Assembly (NCBI RefSeq): GCF_003201285.1
Contig: NZ_QICS01000001.1
Span: 892,678-956,677 of the forward strand
DNA length: 64,000 bases
Direction: 5' to 3'
From: Lachnotalea glycerini
GTDB lineage: Bacteria; Bacillota; Clostridia; Lachnospirales; Lachnospiraceae
Both the position numbers and the translations under genes were made by a program. The notes below the pieces were generated by a model. That model worked only from the letters and a program-made list of their open reading frames with translations. It did not search any database and was not told where the DNA came from. Positions 53,706 to 63,568 of this stretch are shown piece after piece. Each line of letters begins with the position of its first letter. Position 1 is the first letter of the stretch.

Positions 53706-54677
53706 TCAAACTTTTGGTGCGGACGCAATTAAAGTCATATTTCCTTCTAAGCTATATGTATTGAAGCCATTTGGTAAAATAAAATGCATCCCTTTTTTTA
53801 TATTTTGAGCATTTATTTTACCGTCACCTTCAATTACACTCATAATTAAAAATGGTTTGTCTTGAATAAATTCTTCCTTTTTCATTATCTCAAACTTAAA
53901 GACTTCATAATACCGACATGAAATGAGTCTTTTGCATTGTGTACCGTCATCATTAGTTACCTCTGTCTTTTCCTCCTGAAATGGAACAGTAATGACATCA
54001 ATACTTTTATCTATATGAAGCTCTCTTGGTACACCATTGCTTAATCTGTCATAATCATAAACACGGTAAGTAATATCACTGTTTTGCTGCGTTTCAAGAA
54101 TAAGGGTGCCACCTTTAATTGCATGAACAGTTCCCGGATTTATTTGTAAGAAATCTCCTTTTTTAATTGGTAGTGTACGGATTAATTGATTCCATTTCTT
54201 TTTTTCTATCATAGCTTTTAATTCAGCTTTGGTAGCCGCATTATGACCGATTACGATATCCTGATTCTCTTTGCAATCCAGAATATACCAACATTCTGTT
54301 TTGCCTAAAGAACCATTCTCATGTATTTTTGCATAAGAATCATTGGGATGAACCTGAATACTTAAATCATCCTTTGCATCAATAATTTTAACTAACAGCG
54401 GGAATTTATCTCCATTTAAATTTCCAAATAACTCCTGTTGATTTTTCCATAAATCAGTTAAAGTTCTACCCTTATACTTTCCGTTTGCTACTTTACAATC
54501 TCCATTTTCATGAGCACTGACTGCCCAACACTCTCCTGTAGTATCACTTGGAATAGGATAACCATATTCCGTTCTTAATTTGTCCCCACCCCATATGTTT
54601 TCCTTAAATATGGGTTGAATAAATATAATCTCAGGCTTTTCAGCAGCAATATCTCTTATCCTTACATCTTTTTCCAT
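53706..54677 (-). CDS. manA: Mannose-6-phosphate isomerase, class I
   Basis: A 323-residue zinc-dependent isomerase of the short Firmicute form: IFIQPIFKENIWGGDKL, GECWAVSAHENG, VHPNDSYAKIHE with zinc ligands Gln/His, GKTECWYILD, and INPGTVHAIKGGTLILE. It converts mannose 6-phosphate to fructose 6-phosphate. Ribosome binding site GAGGAG. Single gene with its own terminator. Confidence 0.96.
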   Translation of the reverse strand: MEKDVRIRDIAAEKPEIIFIQPIFKENIWGGDKLRTEYGYPIPSDTTGECWAVSAHENGDCKVANGKYKGRTLTDLWKNQQELFGNLNGDKFPLLVKIIDAKDDLSIQVHPNDSYAKIHENGSLGKTECWYILDCKENQDIVIGHNAATKAELKAMIEKKKWNQLIRTLPIKKGDFLQINPGTVHAIKGGTLILETQQNSDITYRVYDYDRLSNGVPRELHIDKSIDVITVPFQEEKTEVTNDDGTQCKRLISCRYYEVFKFEIMKKEEFIQDKPFLIMSVIEGDGKINAQNIKKGMHFILPNGFNTYSLEGNMTLIASAPKV

Positions 54678-54767
54678 ACACTTCTCCTCACGCCAATTTT
54701 ACAATCATAATTTGCAATTTACCTATTGATACAGTATATCACAATTTGGCTATGTTATAAAATATTT

Positions 54768-56144
54768 TTAGACATAATTACTTCGTGTATTACTTTTTTT
54801 CATTTCTTTTAGTACACTAAATGTTAATGGAATAGAAAGTGCAAAAGCTAACAAATCCGCTATTGGCTGTACCAGCTTAATACCTGCCATACCATACAAA
54901 GGTGCAAGAATAAATAATACAGGTATATAGCACAGTCCTTGTCTTGCCAAAGAAAGTACACTTGCTTTAACTGCCTCGCCTATCGTTTGCAGCATCATAT
55001 TGGATAATATTAAAAATCCCATTAATGGAAAGGAAAGGCATTGCAGCTTCAAGGTAGATACTCCAATTTCCAAAACCTGTTGTTCTCCTGTTTTAAATAT
55101 ACCTATTACCTGAAAAGCAAATATAAATCCCAATATTGCCATAATAGCCAAAACAATTGTTGCGCTTTTTACACAAAACCAAAATGCCCGGCTAACACGG
55201 TTAAATTTATTTGCTCCGTAATTAAAGCCGCATACCGGTTGAAATCCCTGCCCAAATCCGATTAAGGCCGACATTGCAAACATACTCACCCTTGATACAA
55301 TTGATAATGCTGCAATAGCCGCATCCCCATACTGGCGCGCAAAATAATTTAAACAGATTGCTGAAATGCTGGCAATACTTTGACGAAACAAAGACGGTAA
55401 CCCTCCTCGAATAATTTCCCTATATACAAGCCACCTTGGTTTGAAATTCTTAAATTTTATTTTTATGATACTTTTCCTATTACAAATCATGTATAGGCAG
55501 CATAAACTGATAAATTGACTTGTACTAGTGGCTATTGCCGCTCCGGCTATTCCAAGTTTACATCCAAAAATTAATATAGGATCTAATGCTATATTGACTA
55601 ACGCTCCTATACAAATTCCATACATGCCATACATAGCGTTTCCTTGAAATCTCAATTGATTATTCAGCACAAAAGAGGCCATCATAAAAGGGGCTCCGAC
55701 AAGAATGTACTTTAGATATTCTCTGGCATAGGGTAAAATCGTAGTGGTTGATCCTAGCATCCTTGATAATGGATTGATAAATACTATTCCCAATGCAGCG
55801 ATTACAGCCCCTGCAAGCATTGAAGTATAAAAACCGGTTGCCGCCATTTCTTTTGCTTCTTCCGGCTTTTTTTCTCCTAATTTTCTTGACATATAATTAC
55901 CTGATCCATGTCCAAATAAAAACCCTAACGCCTGAATGATAGCCATCATAGAAAAAGCAATTCCAACAGCACCTGCAGCACTTGTTCCAATTTTAGATAC
56001 AAAATAAGTATCTGCCATATTATAAAATGCTGTTATCATCATTGCTATTATAGTGGGAATTGCAAGCTGACATACCAATTGTTCAACGGGCCTTGTTGTC
56101 ATCATTATAAATTTGTCTTCTTGCTTCTTATTATCATTCGTCAT
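54768..56144 (-). CDS. MATE family efflux transporter
   Basis: A 458-residue, twelve-helix MATE protein (LAIPTIIAMMITAFYNMADT; SRVSMFAMSALIGFGQGFQPVCGFNYGA, split here between two repeats). It belongs to the MepA-like branch by overall pattern. The start MTNDNKKQ at 56142-56144 is chosen because the 35 residues before it lack family character, though its ribosome binding site is weak (AGAAAG). Substrate unknown. It stands between manA and the rhamnogalacturonan operon, separated from the latter by a strong terminator. Confidence 0.9.
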   Translation of the reverse strand: MTNDNKKQEDKFIMMTTRPVEQLVCQLAIPTIIAMMITAFYNMADTYFVSKIGTSAAGAVGIAFSMMAIIQALGFLFGHGSGNYMSRKLGEKKPEEAKEMAATGFYTSMLAGAVIAALGIVFINPLSRMLGSTTTILPYAREYLKYILVGAPFMMASFVLNNQLRFQGNAMYGMYGICIGALVNIALDPILIFGCKLGIAGAAIATSTSQFISLCCLYMICNRKSIIKIKFKNFKPRWLVYREIIRGGLPSLFRQSIASISAICLNYFARQYGDAAIAALSIVSRVSMFAMSALIGFGQGFQPVCGFNYGANKFNRVSRAFWFCVKSATIVLAIMAILGFIFAFQVIGIFKTGEQQVLEIGVSTLKLQCLSFPLMGFLILSNMMLQTIGEAVKASVLSLARQGLCYIPVLFILAPLYGMAGIKLVQPIADLLAFALSIPLTFSVLKEMKKSNTRSNYV

Positions 56145-56296
56145 AGCGCTTTCTTCTGACCTTCCTGCCGTTTCTCTTCCTGATTTAACGTATTTTTTAT
56201 TATTCACGAACAATACAATTTCTAATCTCAAGTATAACAAAAAAACCATATATTGTCTAATTATGTGACAAAATGTTAGTAAATGGTATCATCTAC

Positions 56297-56331
56297 AAAA
56301 CGGCAAAAACTATATCTGTTTTTGCCGTTTT
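56297..56331. terminator. Terminator of the rhamnogalacturonan operon
   Basis: Perfect 14-bp stem AAAACGGCAAAAAC/GTTTTTGCCGTTTT with a seven-base loop, 12 bases beyond the deacetylase stop. Confidence 0.92.
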
Positions 56332-56342
56332 ACACCAAATAT

Positions 56343-57152
56343 CTAAATTTCTATCTGTTTACCTCCCGGTATCTCAATCAGTTTATCATCTACGCTTATC
56401 CAAACTGACACAGCAGATGGGTTGTAAACAAAGCTTGCATCCGCTGCATATTGCAGTCGGCCTGCTGCTTCCATATAATCATAAATTTCTATATTTGTGG
56501 CATACCAAATATCATCTCTGTGTCCTGCCAACTTACAAAATTCTTCTATTACTTCCCAATTGTTTCTATCTGTAAATTCATAACTGTGTCCCCATACATA
56601 CATCATGTACAGATACTGCGTCTTAAATAAATCAATAAACTGCTGACCCAGTTCTATTAAATTGTGATTATGATGACAGGTCGCTTTCCATTCCAAATAG
56701 TTTCTTGGCATTGCAAATTGATCAGAATTTCCGACTACTCTTGAATACTGAATACCAAGACTTGGCAAAATATCTTGAATTTGCTTTGTATAAGAGCCAT
56801 TTGGATATGCCATTCCGCGAACCGGATATCCTGCCAGCTTTTCTAATCCCTTCCTGTCCTCAATCACCTGAGATATTACCTGTTCTATCGGGCAGCGCTC
56901 TATCGTTGGATGTGTATAAGTATGGCTTGCTATCTCATGTCCCTGATATAACTCCTTATATTCTTGTATCGGAATTCTTTTTTCATCCCAATCAATCCCA
57001 GCATTTAAATTAAAGGTTCCTTTAATACCATACTCATTGAAGAGGGAAACCAGTCTCCTATCCTCTTCTCTTCCATCATCATAGCTCATAGTTAATACCT
57101 TATGCTTTCCTTCCGGGAAGCAAGTATAAATAATTTTCAATAACCTACTCAT
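56343..57152 (-). CDS. Polysaccharide deacetylase family protein
   Basis: A 269-residue cytoplasmic (no signal peptide) NodB-fold protein: TMSYDDGREED (catalytic Asp and metal-binding Asp), SHTYTHP with the paired His metal ligands, and RGMAYPNGSYT. These carbohydrate esterase 4 relatives remove acetyl groups from sugars. It directly follows the rhamnogalacturonan lyase gene (11-base gap), so deacetylation of acetylated rhamnogalacturonan fragments is a reasonable guess. Last gene of the operon. Confidence 0.88.
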   Translation of the reverse strand: MSRLLKIIYTCFPEGKHKVLTMSYDDGREEDRRLVSLFNEYGIKGTFNLNAGIDWDEKRIPIQEYKELYQGHEIASHTYTHPTIERCPIEQVISQVIEDRKGLEKLAGYPVRGMAYPNGSYTKQIQDILPSLGIQYSRVVGNSDQFAMPRNYLEWKATCHHNHNLIELGQQFIDLFKTQYLYMMYVWGHSYEFTDRNNWEVIEEFCKLAGHRDDIWYATNIEIYDYMEAAGRLQYAADASFVYNPSAVSVWISVDDKLIEIPGGKQIEI

Positions 57153-57163
57153 TACTTTTCCTC

Positions 57164-59593
57164 CTATTTAATAAACTGTGGTAACACATACTCCCATTCC
57201 ATATCAGAGGCATAATAAAACTTTGTATACCCCGGCTGATTGTAACAATTATTCTGCCATGCAACACTTGTACGGTATTGAATATCATGCATTAAAGTAA
57301 ATAGCTTATGTGTTGTAATGTCCGTATTAGTATAAATACGGATTGCACTGTTATCTGCTTTACGAATTAATAATTCCTCCCTAAAATCACCAAACACATC
57401 TGCAATCAAGCAAGGATTTCCTTTTGTTCCATTATTGGTTGCCACTTTGTCCGGTATCAGCATTGCACCATGAATGTTATCGTTTATGACTCCTCTATGC
57501 GTTCCAAACAAATCAACTCCGTCAAGAACTTGTGTTGTCATATCGGCTGCCCACCGAATACTTTGATTGGTTCCAAGTAAGGAATCTTCAAGCCTTTCTC
57601 CTGTGCAGGAGAATACCTCCTTGACCCATACCTGCAAACCTCTGACATTTGGATTAATATCACCAATCATGCAACGCCCCAAATCTTTATCGGCATATTC
57701 CCCAAATATAACTTCCCCAGATTCTGCATCTCTAAGGGCATAGCCGTATGGAGCCTGTGAAGCCCCTTCAAACACATTGAATATTTCAAGTCCCGGTTTA
57801 TCTGGATCAATATTTGCTACGTGCATGGCATCTCCATGTCCAAGCTTGACATAAGTATGATCCGGTAAATATCCATAACTACTATACAATAGACTTCCAT
57901 CATGGTCAATAACTGCAGCGCCATAAATAATTTCCTGAAATCCATCCCCATCCACATCTGCGGTGGATAAACTGTGATTTCCCTGTCCTGCCAAAGTTCC
58001 ATACACTTTATCCGCTCCTATTCCCATATGCGGATTATCACAAAATGGGTTCCTCATTGGTACAAAGCCTGAATCAATCCGAAAGTATTCTTCAAATTTT
58101 CTGTTAAAAAAGCTATATGCAACTATAGCTGCTCTAGTATAGTAACCTCTGCAAATAATTAAATATGGTCTTTCTCCATCTAAATAAGCCACTCCCGACA
58201 AAAAACGGTCAACCCTGTTGCAGGGTTCTATTCGGTTCATAGCATAATCTCCCCACATCAAGCCATCATCAACACGTTCAAATGGAAAAGGAATGGTTTC
58301 TATTTCTTCTCCGCTACCAGCAAACATGGTTAAATATTCGGGACCTTCATAAACAAAACCTTCAAATTGATCAAGCCTGTTTTGAGGGCTTCTTTCCTTT
58401 GCATATGTATGAATGAAATATTCAACCAACTCCTTTGCATCTGTTATGCATAAAGGATAGGAATATTTCTTTACTATTCCAAAACATTCCTCCAGTGTTT
58501 TTGGCCAGTTACCTTTTAATACTTCGCTATGTTGATGCCATGACATAAACAGTTCAACCATATGCTGAAAATAATCATCTGCACTGCAAGCATAATGATC
58601 AAAATGACTATAACCTTTTTGCAAATCGCTTTTGGGCATTGTAATATAATGTTCACTCTTAATGAATCCATCTTTATGATAAATTATCATTTTTGTTCCC
58701 GGTGCCGTTTTTACTGCCATTTCAGCTTTTCCATCATGATCAAAATCATATACCATAAATTGTGTATAATGTGCACCTGCCCGTATATTTGCCCCCATAT
58801 CAAGACGCCACAAAATAGTCCCGTCAAGCTTATAGCAATCGATGTAACAATTTCCTGTATATCCCTTTATGGATACGTCATGAGAATTGCTTGGATCCCA
58901 TTTGACAATATATTCATACTCACCGTCACCATCTACATCTCCAATACTCATATCATTTGCGTTATAATGGTATTCTTCATTGGCAGGCGTTTTCCCACCT
59001 TCTGGTATGTGGAGCAAAATATCAATATAATTTTCCCCTGACTGAAAGCTTTTTACTTCGTTAGAGATTTCTTGCTCTACTCCATTCACCACTGCCGCAA
59101 CCTGATAAGAATCATTAATTGTTCCATCAAAATCAAGAAAATTCGTACTGTCTGTCACAAATGCTATATTTTTATGATTTTTATATACAATAAAATCGGC
59201 TCCTGTCAGTCCAGTATTGCAATAGCCATTAACCTCCTCTAGCATTAATCTCCAGCTAAGAAATATGCCAGTTTTTGTTTTCACTGCGATTAAACCTCTG
59301 GATAACTTTTCTCTTTGTTCATAAAATACCTTTTTTATATCTGTTTTAATTACTTCTGATATATCCACTTCCATACCATTTACTACCGATGCTATTTTTA
59401 AAAAATGTGGAACATGAGTGCATTTATCCAGTCGGAATATCGTATCTGTAATTTCTGTTAAACATTTAAATTTCATGGTTGGTGTATTTTTATCAGCCCA
59501 ATATACCCGATAGCTTTGCGCTGTGCTGTCTTTCTCCCATCCGATGACAACATACGAATCTTCTAAGCTTTTTACTTCTAAATTGCTTATCAT
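57164..59593 (-). CDS. Rhamnogalacturonan lyase, PL11
   Basis: An 809-residue protein of polysaccharide lyase family 11 (YesW/YesX type), which cleaves the rhamnose-galacturonic acid backbone of pectin. The catalytic beta-propeller holds several calcium-binding DxDxDG-type loops (GDVDGDGEYEY, YDFDHDGKAEM, TADVDGDGFQE). The N-terminal 200 residues add two fibronectin-like domains, making it longer than YesW (about 600). No signal peptide is seen, so, like YesX-type partners, it may act on imported oligosaccharides. It lies 79 bases after the binding-protein gene. Confidence 0.93.
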   Translation of the reverse strand: MISNLEVKSLEDSYVVIGWEKDSTAQSYRVYWADKNTPTMKFKCLTEITDTIFRLDKCTHVPHFLKIASVVNGMEVDISEVIKTDIKKVFYEQREKLSRGLIAVKTKTGIFLSWRLMLEEVNGYCNTGLTGADFIVYKNHKNIAFVTDSTNFLDFDGTINDSYQVAAVVNGVEQEISNEVKSFQSGENYIDILLHIPEGGKTPANEEYHYNANDMSIGDVDGDGEYEYIVKWDPSNSHDVSIKGYTGNCYIDCYKLDGTILWRLDMGANIRAGAHYTQFMVYDFDHDGKAEMAVKTAPGTKMIIYHKDGFIKSEHYITMPKSDLQKGYSHFDHYACSADDYFQHMVELFMSWHQHSEVLKGNWPKTLEECFGIVKKYSYPLCITDAKELVEYFIHTYAKERSPQNRLDQFEGFVYEGPEYLTMFAGSGEEIETIPFPFERVDDGLMWGDYAMNRIEPCNRVDRFLSGVAYLDGERPYLIICRGYYTRAAIVAYSFFNRKFEEYFRIDSGFVPMRNPFCDNPHMGIGADKVYGTLAGQGNHSLSTADVDGDGFQEIIYGAAVIDHDGSLLYSSYGYLPDHTYVKLGHGDAMHVANIDPDKPGLEIFNVFEGASQAPYGYALRDAESGEVIFGEYADKDLGRCMIGDINPNVRGLQVWVKEVFSCTGERLEDSLLGTNQSIRWAADMTTQVLDGVDLFGTHRGVINDNIHGAMLIPDKVATNNGTKGNPCLIADVFGDFREELLIRKADNSAIRIYTNTDITTHKLFTLMHDIQYRTSVAWQNNCYNQPGYTKFYYASDMEWEYVLPQFIK

Positions 59594-59627
59594 ATTACTT
59601 CCTCTTTCTATTTAATTTGCTTGTATT

Positions 59628-59662
59628 AGAATAAAGTGTGAGCAAAACTCACACTTTATTCT
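59628..59662 (-). other. Intercistronic stem-loop after the binding-protein gene
   Basis: Perfect 15-bp stem AGAATAAAGTGTGAG/CTCACACTTTATTCT with a five-base loop and no T-run, between the sugar-binding protein and lyase genes. Such stems commonly protect the upstream binding-protein mRNA and lower downstream expression. Confidence 0.75.
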
Positions 59663-59672
59663 TAACTTTTTA

Positions 59673-61253
59673 TTATTTGGTTGCTGTATATTGCGCATTT
59701 ACTTCTTCTATTACAGTGTTACCACCTTGTGCCAACCAATTATCCCAAGCTGTCTTTAGACCTGTTTCATCTATCTGCCCACAGATATATTGCGTTCTTG
59801 CATCATCAATAATCTTATCTAATGTGCTGCCGCTTAAAGAATAAGTATCGGAATTATTCAGATATGCGATTGCTGGATTAAATACTGCTACTGATTCATT
59901 TTCTTTCTTCACCTTTTCTTCCAATTCCTGTCTTTCATTCATTTTTATTGTCGGACTGAGTGCCTTTAAATTCGGAATATATGCAATCGTCTGATTCAAA
60001 GCCCCGTATGCCTTTGCCGAAACTTCGTCACCAGCGTCCAAGTCAGCTAAATACCCCTCGCTGTCACGCTCCCAGTGAATTCCTTCCAGACCATACGATG
60101 ATAATGTAATCATTTCATCTGAGCACATTTTATCTAAGTAGCTTAAACATGCTTCAAGTTTTTCTTCTGTATCCGCCGCTTTCGTAATAACAAAGAATCC
60201 ATTGTTACCAGAGGTAGCTAATGTCTTACCTTCTATACTTCCAATCAGATTCATAGAAGCTGGAACACTTGGATCAACAACCGAAGTAATATTATTGTTT
60301 ACAAAATAATCCCAAATGTTTCTTGAACCATCCAAAACGTCGATAAAAATACCACACTCTCCATTTTTTACACTGTCTCTCCACGTTGCTGTATCACGAA
60401 CTGCCCAGTCCTCATATACTAAACCATCATCATACATTTTCTTTAACCAATTAAGCGCTTCCATATATTCCTCTGTCTGAAAAATCGGAACGAGTTTTCC
60501 TTCTTGTTCCACCCACTGGTTTCCTACACCAAACCAAGTCTGAATAATATCAAATGGACCTGTGTATTTACATAAAGCTAAACCGTAAGTATCATTAACA
60601 CCATTACCGTCTGGATCTCCATAGGTAAACTGATACATCATATTATATACATCTTCAATGGTGGTAGGTGTGTCAATACCTAATTTTTCAGCCCAGTCTG
60701 CACGGTAGCCCATTCCATATCTTCCAATTGGTCTGGCTTTATAAACTCCTATTAATTGCTCATCAATGGTAACACCTTCGTTTACAGAAGCATTTGCCTG
60801 AGACAGATTTGGATATTTTTCTGAGTCATAAATATAATCATTTAAGTCCCAGAATGCACCTGCCTTTGCGGCACCGACAATAACTGCTGACATTTTACTG
60901 ACTGATATAATCATTGGCATATCATCTGCTGACGCTAATGTTAAACTTAATTTATCCTCATAGTTATCATCCGGAACCCAAGTAAAGTCAACATGCGTAT
61001 TCGTGAAATCCTCCATTTCCTGAATAACTGCTTCAGAATGTTCACCGGATACAGGACTTCCCTCATAATCATAGGTCATAAATGTAATATTTTGTTTTTC
61101 TGTAGAACCTGTTTCTGTCTCCTGTGTTTGTGACTCTGTTGCTTTTGCATCTGTTGCTTTTGAATCACCTGCTGATGAACCGCCGCAGCCCGTAAAACTT
61201 CCCACTACCAATGCAAATGTAAGCATTAGCGCTGTTACCTTTTTTAATTTCAT
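59673..61253 (-). CDS. Sugar ABC transporter substrate-binding lipoprotein
   Basis: A 526-residue family 1 extracellular binding protein of the LplA/YtcQ type: lipoprotein signal with lipobox FTGC (Cys near 23), a Thr/Ser/Gln-rich linker, then a two-lobed fold. It is encoded with two LplB/LplC-type permeases and a PL11 lyase; in Bacillus subtilis such systems import pectin-derived (rhamno)galacturonan oligosaccharides. No ATPase gene is in the cluster, as usual for this class, which shares an MsmX-like ATPase encoded elsewhere. Confidence 0.93.
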   Translation of the reverse strand: MKLKKVTALMLTFALVVGSFTGCGGSSAGDSKATDAKATESQTQETETGSTEKQNITFMTYDYEGSPVSGEHSEAVIQEMEDFTNTHVDFTWVPDDNYEDKLSLTLASADDMPMIISVSKMSAVIVGAAKAGAFWDLNDYIYDSEKYPNLSQANASVNEGVTIDEQLIGVYKARPIGRYGMGYRADWAEKLGIDTPTTIEDVYNMMYQFTYGDPDGNGVNDTYGLALCKYTGPFDIIQTWFGVGNQWVEQEGKLVPIFQTEEYMEALNWLKKMYDDGLVYEDWAVRDTATWRDSVKNGECGIFIDVLDGSRNIWDYFVNNNITSVVDPSVPASMNLIGSIEGKTLATSGNNGFFVITKAADTEEKLEACLSYLDKMCSDEMITLSSYGLEGIHWERDSEGYLADLDAGDEVSAKAYGALNQTIAYIPNLKALSPTIKMNERQELEEKVKKENESVAVFNPAIAYLNNSDTYSLSGSTLDKIIDDARTQYICGQIDETGLKTAWDNWLAQGGNTVIEEVNAQYTATK

Positions 61254-61292
61254 ACTTCATCCTCCTAATTTTTGATTTATAGCATAATAGTT

Positions 61293-62213
61293 TTAGCCTT
61301 TCACAGCTCCAACCATAACACCCTGTGCAAAATACTTCTGAACAAATGGATATATTACAAGAATCGGTACTGTCGCGACAACCGTCGCTGCCATTTTAAC
61401 AGCTTTGTCAGGCGGCACTCCAAACGAATTATAATCCATCATTTCTGCCTGAATTTTACCTGTAAGCAAAACAATACGCCTAAGAACTATTTGTACCGTT
61501 TCTTTATTTGGATCATTTAAATAAATCATTGCATTAAAATAATCATTCCAATGCCCAACTGCATAAAAAAGGGAAATTGATGCAATCACTGGCTTTGACA
61601 GTGGTATCGCTATTTTGTAAAATACCTCTAAATCATTAGCCCCATCTATTCTGGCTGCTTCATCAAGCTCTCCTGGTAAATCCTCAAAGAACTTTTTTAC
61701 TATAATCATGTTAAATGGACTGATGGCACCAAGCAATATCAGCGCCCAATAGGAATTATATAGGCCTAATTGCTTCACCCATAAAAAGGTTGGTATCATA
61801 CCGCCTGAAAATAGCATGGTTATAATAACAAGATTTAGTACCATATTTCTACCTTTAAAATGTGTTTTCGACAAAGGATAGGCAAAAGTAGTTGTGAAAA
61901 ACATCTGAACTAAAGTACCTGCAACAGTCAAAAACATTGAGTTGCCAAGTCCTTTAAAAACTTCTCCCGTCTTTATGATGTATTGATAGGCATTTATTGA
62001 AAATTCGGTTGGAATGATGAAAAATGCTTTTTCTGTTAATTCTCTTTCTGTTGCGAAAGAGCCTCCCAAAACATATAAAAAAGGGAGTACTGTGATAATG
62101 CCAATGAAGCCTGCAATTACATAGATTAGCACTTGAATAATACGCTCACCTGTGCTGGCTTTGATTCTACTGTTGCTTTTTTGCCTTATACTAATGATAT
62201 CTGCCACATTCAT
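61293..62213 (-). CDS. Carbohydrate ABC permease, LplC/YtcP type
   Basis: A 306-residue permease with six membrane helices and the EAA loop ELDEAARIDGANDLEVFYKI near residue 190 for ATPase contact. It pairs with the permease upstream (gap 7 bases) and the binding protein downstream. Ribosome binding site GAGGAGGAA. Confidence 0.95.
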   Translation of the reverse strand: MNVADIISIRQKSNSRIKASTGERIIQVLIYVIAGFIGIITVLPFLYVLGGSFATERELTEKAFFIIPTEFSINAYQYIIKTGEVFKGLGNSMFLTVAGTLVQMFFTTTFAYPLSKTHFKGRNMVLNLVIITMLFSGGMIPTFLWVKQLGLYNSYWALILLGAISPFNMIIVKKFFEDLPGELDEAARIDGANDLEVFYKIAIPLSKPVIASISLFYAVGHWNDYFNAMIYLNDPNKETVQIVLRRIVLLTGKIQAEMMDYNSFGVPPDKAVKMAATVVATVPILVIYPFVQKYFAQGVMVGAVKG

Positions 62214-62220
62214 TCCTCCT

Positions 62221-63168
62221 CTAATAAATACCCGATTCCCCTGATTTCTTCGCTATCCAGTTAGCACCAAGAACCATAATCATTCCAACTACTGACTTAA
62301 ACAAGCCAGATGCTGTACTATAAGAATACTGTGCATTTGTAATACCTTTTTGATAAATATAAGTGTCAAACACCTCAGCCGTTGAAATGTTTAAAGAATT
62401 ACGCATTAAAAATATTTGTTCATACCCCGTATTTAAAATTGATCCAACCTTAAGTATCAGCATAATAATAATGGTTCCTTTGATTGCTGGAAGTGTAATA
62501 TGCCACATCAGCCTCCATCTTCCTGCCCCATCAACCCTGGCAGCTTCATACAACTGTGTGTCAACACCTGATAACGCTGCAAGGAAAATTATCGTTCCAT
62601 AGCCTGTCTCCTTCCAAATACTCTGCCCTACAATTAAACCTCTAAAATATTGCGGCAATCCCAAGAAATTAACAGTATGACCAAAGACAGCTTTTATGAG
62701 CTGATTTATAATACCATCATTAATATTAAGCAAGGTATATGTAAGACTGGCTACAATAACCCATGAAATGAAGTGAGGAATATAAATAAATGTCTGAACC
62801 AATTTTTTATACTTCTGATGCTTTATTTCATTTAGTAATAAAGATAAAAAAATCGGTGCAGGAAAATAAAAGATAATACTTAATATGGAAATTCCCAGTG
62901 TATTTTTTAAAAGCATCCAAAAATCAGTTCCTATAAAAAAATTTTTAAAATGTGTTAACCCCACCCATTTACTTTGGGCAATTCCCGTAAAAGGGCTATA
63001 CTGCTGAAAGGCAATAATGATTCCTCCCATTGGAATGTAGCGAAATGTTATAAAATAAAGTACTCCTGGTATTAACATAAAATAAAGCCATTTATGCTGC
63101 TTAAAATATTTTACTAATTCACCTTTACTTGTTACAGGTTCTTGCACTTTTGCACTTACCTTATTCAT
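62221..63168 (-). CDS. Carbohydrate ABC permease, LplB/YteP type
   Basis: A 315-residue permease with six helices (LYFMLIPGVLYFITFRYIPM) and EAA loop LYEAARVDGAGRWRLMWHI near 225. The ATG at 63166-63168 is set by AGGAGG six bases upstream; the longer reading frame starts inside the promoter region. First gene of the operon: permease, permease, binding protein, PL11 lyase, deacetylase. Confidence 0.95.
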   Translation of the reverse strand: MNKVSAKVQEPVTSKGELVKYFKQHKWLYFMLIPGVLYFITFRYIPMGGIIIAFQQYSPFTGIAQSKWVGLTHFKNFFIGTDFWMLLKNTLGISILSIIFYFPAPIFLSLLLNEIKHQKYKKLVQTFIYIPHFISWVIVASLTYTLLNINDGIINQLIKAVFGHTVNFLGLPQYFRGLIVGQSIWKETGYGTIIFLAALSGVDTQLYEAARVDGAGRWRLMWHITLPAIKGTIIIMLILKVGSILNTGYEQIFLMRNSLNISTAEVFDTYIYQKGITNAQYSYSTASGLFKSVVGMIMVLGANWIAKKSGESGIY

Positions 63169-63248
63169 ATCTAACCTCCTAACATTTTTCGTAAATCTTT
63201 TGTATATTTTGTATATCATTTTTTGTTTTACAACCGGTTTATAGTGCA

Positions 63249-63277
63249 ACTATACTATACGTGATATATTACATCAA
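63249..63277 (-). promoter_or_regulatory. Promoter of the rhamnogalacturonan operon
   Basis: Minus strand: -35 TTGATG (63272-63277), 17-base spacer, -10 TATAGT (63249-63254). A TTCATAT/ATATGAA inverted repeat at about 63284-63321 lies just upstream, where an AraC-type activator could bind. Confidence 0.65.
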
Positions 63278-63361
63278 TAATCATTTCATATACTTTACTT
63301 GTATTTCGCATTCCATATGAAAGATAATCACCCTTATTTCACAATATACTACCTCAAATAA

Positions 63362-63436
63362 TCATAGTCTTTCCCATACAATTAACCCAAAAGATAAAAT
63401 GATTATGCCCTGCAGCACAAATCCACAAACTATCAT
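63362..63436 (-). CDS. Possible 24-residue hydrophobic peptide
   Basis: ATG at 63434-63436 and stop at 63362-63364 give a single-helix peptide MIVCGFVLQGIIILSFGLIV plus WERL. The ribosome binding site is weak (CAGG four bases upstream) and no homologue is recognised. It lies between the AraC terminator and the rhamnogalacturonan promoter, where no transcript is otherwise expected. Chance is quite possible. Confidence 0.2.
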   Translation of the reverse strand: MIVCGFVLQGIIILSFGLIVWERL

Positions 63437-63460
63437 TAGCCTGTAACCAAAGTTGTCAAC

Positions 63461-63503
63461 AAAAAATATCGCAAACTCTTTTTACCGACAGAGTTTGCGA
63501 TAT
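63461..63503 (-). terminator. Terminator of the AraC-type regulator gene
   Basis: Perfect 14-bp stem ATATCGCAAACTCT/AGAGTTTGCGATAT with a ten-base loop and a T-run on the minus strand, 66 bases beyond the stop. Confidence 0.9.
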
Positions 63504-63568
63504 TTCTATTTTTGATATCACTTTTTAATAATATTTAAGTTTTTAAATTTTCAAAAATTACAAGCTTT

